DNA of 64,000 nt from Bradyrhizobium sp. 200 (GTDB taxonomy: Bacteria; Pseudomonadota; Alphaproteobacteria; Rhizobiales; Xanthobacteraceae): positions 2,400,001 to 2,464,000 of the forward strand of contig NZ_CP064689.1 in NCBI RefSeq assembly GCF_023100945.1. Reading direction: 5' to 3'. Positions 62,480 to 64,000 of this stretch are shown one piece after another (position 1 is the first letter of the stretch; every line of letters begins with the position of its first letter). The translations under genes and the position numbers were made by a program. Under the pieces are notes generated by a model, which was not told where the DNA came from, did not search any database, and worked only from the letters and a program-made list of their open reading frames with translations.

Positions 62480-63490
62480 ATGGCCAATCGCGTTTACTGC
62501 ACCTACTTCGATCACAACTACCTGCCGCGTGGGCTGGCGCTCTATCATTCGTTGCAGCGGCACGCGCCGGGCGCTAGGCTTTGGGTGCTTTGTCTGAGCG
62601 AGGCCTGCCATCGGGCCCTGCTGGCGCTCGATCTTCCAAACCTGGTGGCGGTGCGCATGGCGGATTTCGAAGCCGCCAATGTCGACGTCGCCGAGACCCG
62701 GCCATCCCGCAGCCAGATCGAATATTACTTCACCTGTTCGCCGGCCTGGATTCTGTTCGTCCTCGAAAGCGAGGCGGATGCGGAGTGGGTCACCTATCTC
62801 GACAGCGACCTGTTCTTCTTTGCGTCGCCCGATCCGATCTATGAGGAAATGAAGGATGCCGCATTCGGCATCATTCCGCATCGTTTCTCCCGCGGGCTGG
62901 AAGACTATCGCAGGTTCGGGCTTTACAATGTCGGCTGGGTCAGTGCGCGCAGGCGTGACGATGGCATCGCTGTGCTGCGCTGGTGGCGCGAGCGCTGCAT
63001 CGAATGGTGCTACGACCGGGTCGAGGGAGACCGTTTCGCCGACCAGCGCTACCTCGACCGGATGCCCGAGCTGTTCAGCGGCGTTCATGTGATATCGCAT
63101 CTCGGCGCCAATCTCGCGCCCTGGAATCTGGCCGATTGCCGCCTGGAGTGGAACAAGGGGAGAGTCGAGATCGAGCAACGATTTCCGCTGCTGTTCTTTC
63201 ATTTTTACGGGATCAAACGCAGTGGCGGCTATTATTTCAATGGCCACCGGCTGTATCACGCGCCATTTTCCAACCTGATGAAGGATAGACTGTACAAGCC
63301 CTACGTGACGGCGCTCGCCGAGGCCGAGCGGTCATCGGCGCCGCACCTGCAGGGGCAGCAGACCGAGACGATTCGAATGCCGGTTGAGGCCAATCTCGGC
63401 GAGCGCCTGTCCAATATGTTGCGCAAGATGCGAACGATCGCCTACCGCGGCCTCGATATCGTCACCGGCCGGGCCATTGCCGTTCGGTAG
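62480..63490 (+). CDS. Glycosyltransferase, GT-A fold (GT8-like), unclassified
   Basis: 336 residues. VYCTYFDHNYLPRGLALYHSL at the start and WVTYLDSDLFFFASPDPIY near residues 107-125 give the metal-binding DSD and are typical of GT8-like retaining enzymes. RFADQRYLDRMPELF near 190 and VISHLGANLAPWNL near 205 follow the same pattern. The C-terminus is basic without a membrane span. It lies 30 nt before the oxidoreductase on the same strand. Confidence 0.8.
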   Translation: MANRVYCTYFDHNYLPRGLALYHSLQRHAPGARLWVLCLSEACHRALLALDLPNLVAVRMADFEAANVDVAETRPSRSQIEYYFTCSPAWILFVLESEADAEWVTYLDSDLFFFASPDPIYEEMKDAAFGIIPHRFSRGLEDYRRFGLYNVGWVSARRRDDGIAVLRWWRERCIEWCYDRVEGDRFADQRYLDRMPELFSGVHVISHLGANLAPWNLADCRLEWNKGRVEIEQRFPLLFFHFYGIKRSGGYYFNGHRLYHAPFSNLMKDRLYKPYVTALAEAERSSAPHLQGQQTETIRMPVEANLGERLSNMLRKMRTIAYRGLDIVTGRAIAVR

Positions 63491-63519
63491 CCCGATCCAC
63501 CACTTCGAGAGATTTGCGA

Positions 63520-64000
63520 ATGCGACTGCTGATCCTTGGCTACTCCTCGATTGTCGAACGACGGGTGATGCCAGCCGCGGCGAAAGTCGGGGCCATCGAA
63601 GAGATTTCGATCGCAAGCAAGAGCCGCCCGAGGCCCGAGCGCTGGCCGAAGCAGGGGCTCTTTTTCGACGACTATGAGACTGCCTTGCGTGGCAGCAATT
63701 GCGATCTCGTTTATCTCTCGCTGCCCAATGCGCTGCATGAGCACTGGGTCATGGTGGCGCTGGCCGCGGGCAAGCATGTCGTGGTCGACAAGCCGGCCAT
63801 GATGACACTGGCTGGCAGCGAGCGCGTCGTGGCTGAGGCAAGGCGCGTCAATCGCCTCGTCGCGGAGGCGACGGTGTTCGGCTATCATCCGCAATTCGAG
63901 ACGCTGGCGGCCTTCCTCGCCGAGACCGGTCCGCTGACGCAGGCCGCCGCGCAATTCATCATTCCGCCGTTGCCGATCGGCAATTTCCGCAACCATGCCG
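63520..64000 (+). CDS. Gfo/Idh/MocA-type sugar oxidoreductase, cut by the window edge
   Basis: The reading from ATG 63520 stays open to base 64000 (160 codons) with no stop. MRLLILGYSSIVERRVMPA is a Rossmann start (GYSSI replacing GxGxxG), and CDLVYLSLPNALHEHWVMVAL with GKHVVVDKPAMM is the diagnostic Gfo/Idh/MocA segment with the EKP-type lysine written DKP. Such NAD(P) enzymes make keto- or amino-sugar precursors, fitting this glycan locus. Confidence 0.88.
   Translation, partial: MRLLILGYSSIVERRVMPAAAKVGAIEEISIASKSRPRPERWPKQGLFFDDYETALRGSNCDLVYLSLPNALHEHWVMVALAAGKHVVVDKPAMMTLAGSERVVAEARRVNRLVAEATVFGYHPQFETLAAFLAETGPLTQAAAQFIIPPLPIGNFRNHA

Noticed and set aside
1..64000. CRISPR array, tRNA, rRNA, insertion sequence or prophage
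   Set aside because: No spaced short direct repeats, cloverleaf, rRNA segment, transposase, integrase or phage structural gene was seen by reading; a dedicated tRNA/ncRNA scan was not possible.

Overview
The window looks like chromosome from an alphaproteobacterium of the Bradyrhizobium group. The grounds are high-GC coding sequence, abundant TRAP, TTT and solute-binding uptake systems, many FCD-type GntR regulators, and intergenic palindromes (44890-44972, 46543-46641, 41419-41516, 61272-61306) of the kind I remember from Bradyrhizobium genomes. The genus is inference. No rRNA, tRNA, CRISPR array, phage or insertion sequence was recognised.

Layout. 131-4556: a GntR regulator with a complete TRAP transporter (DctP, DctQ, DctM) and a metal-dependent cyclase. 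4680-8991: a leftward operon of a Bug-type binding protein, a [2Fe-2S] subunit, a molybdopterin hydroxylase subunit and a ModA-like domain protein without a signal peptide. 9168-12368: rightward, a Tat-type binding protein, a frameshifted MmgE/PrpD gene and an SDR that lacks its catalytic Ser and Tyr. 12556-15506: a molybdopterin oxidoreductase and a crotonase-fold protein. 15602-17385: small membrane proteins and a GlcG/HbpS-like protein.

17955-27922 is a cell-surface or specialised glycan island: sugar C-methyltransferase, GNAT, MaoC, FkbH-type HAD protein, methyltransferase, acyl carrier protein, DegT aminotransferase, GT2, then a second methyltransferase and a large membrane protein. 28124-35445 looks like two-carbon/glyoxylate metabolism: a FAD/Fe-S 2-hydroxyacid dehydrogenase, a GntR regulator, two tandem serine-glyoxylate-type aminotransferases and a crotonase. 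35574-39371 is a second glycan locus, with an epimerase that seems to start at ATT and overlaps a 38-codon ORF. 39404-40152 encodes a small exported protein and a collagen-like lipoprotein.

40396-46518 interleaves a complete tripartite tricarboxylate transporter (TctC, TctB, TctA) with an apparent methylthioadenosine disposal route (MtnP, MtnA and a fuculose-type aldolase). 47195-48726 is a two-gene RiPP candidate: a radical SAM/SPASM maturase and an 85-residue precursor whose basic C-terminal half repeats Phe/Tyr-X-X units. This is the best candidate for an undescribed system. 48922-53840 is a TRAP transporter with a type II dehydroquinase, a conserved unknown protein and a divergent GntR regulator. 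53846-58528 holds a CoA-transferase and a serralysin-like RTX metalloprotease with four 360-bp repeats. 59001-64000 is a third glycan locus (methyltransferase, flippase, RmlA, glycosyltransferase, and a Gfo/Idh/MocA oxidoreductase cut by the window edge).
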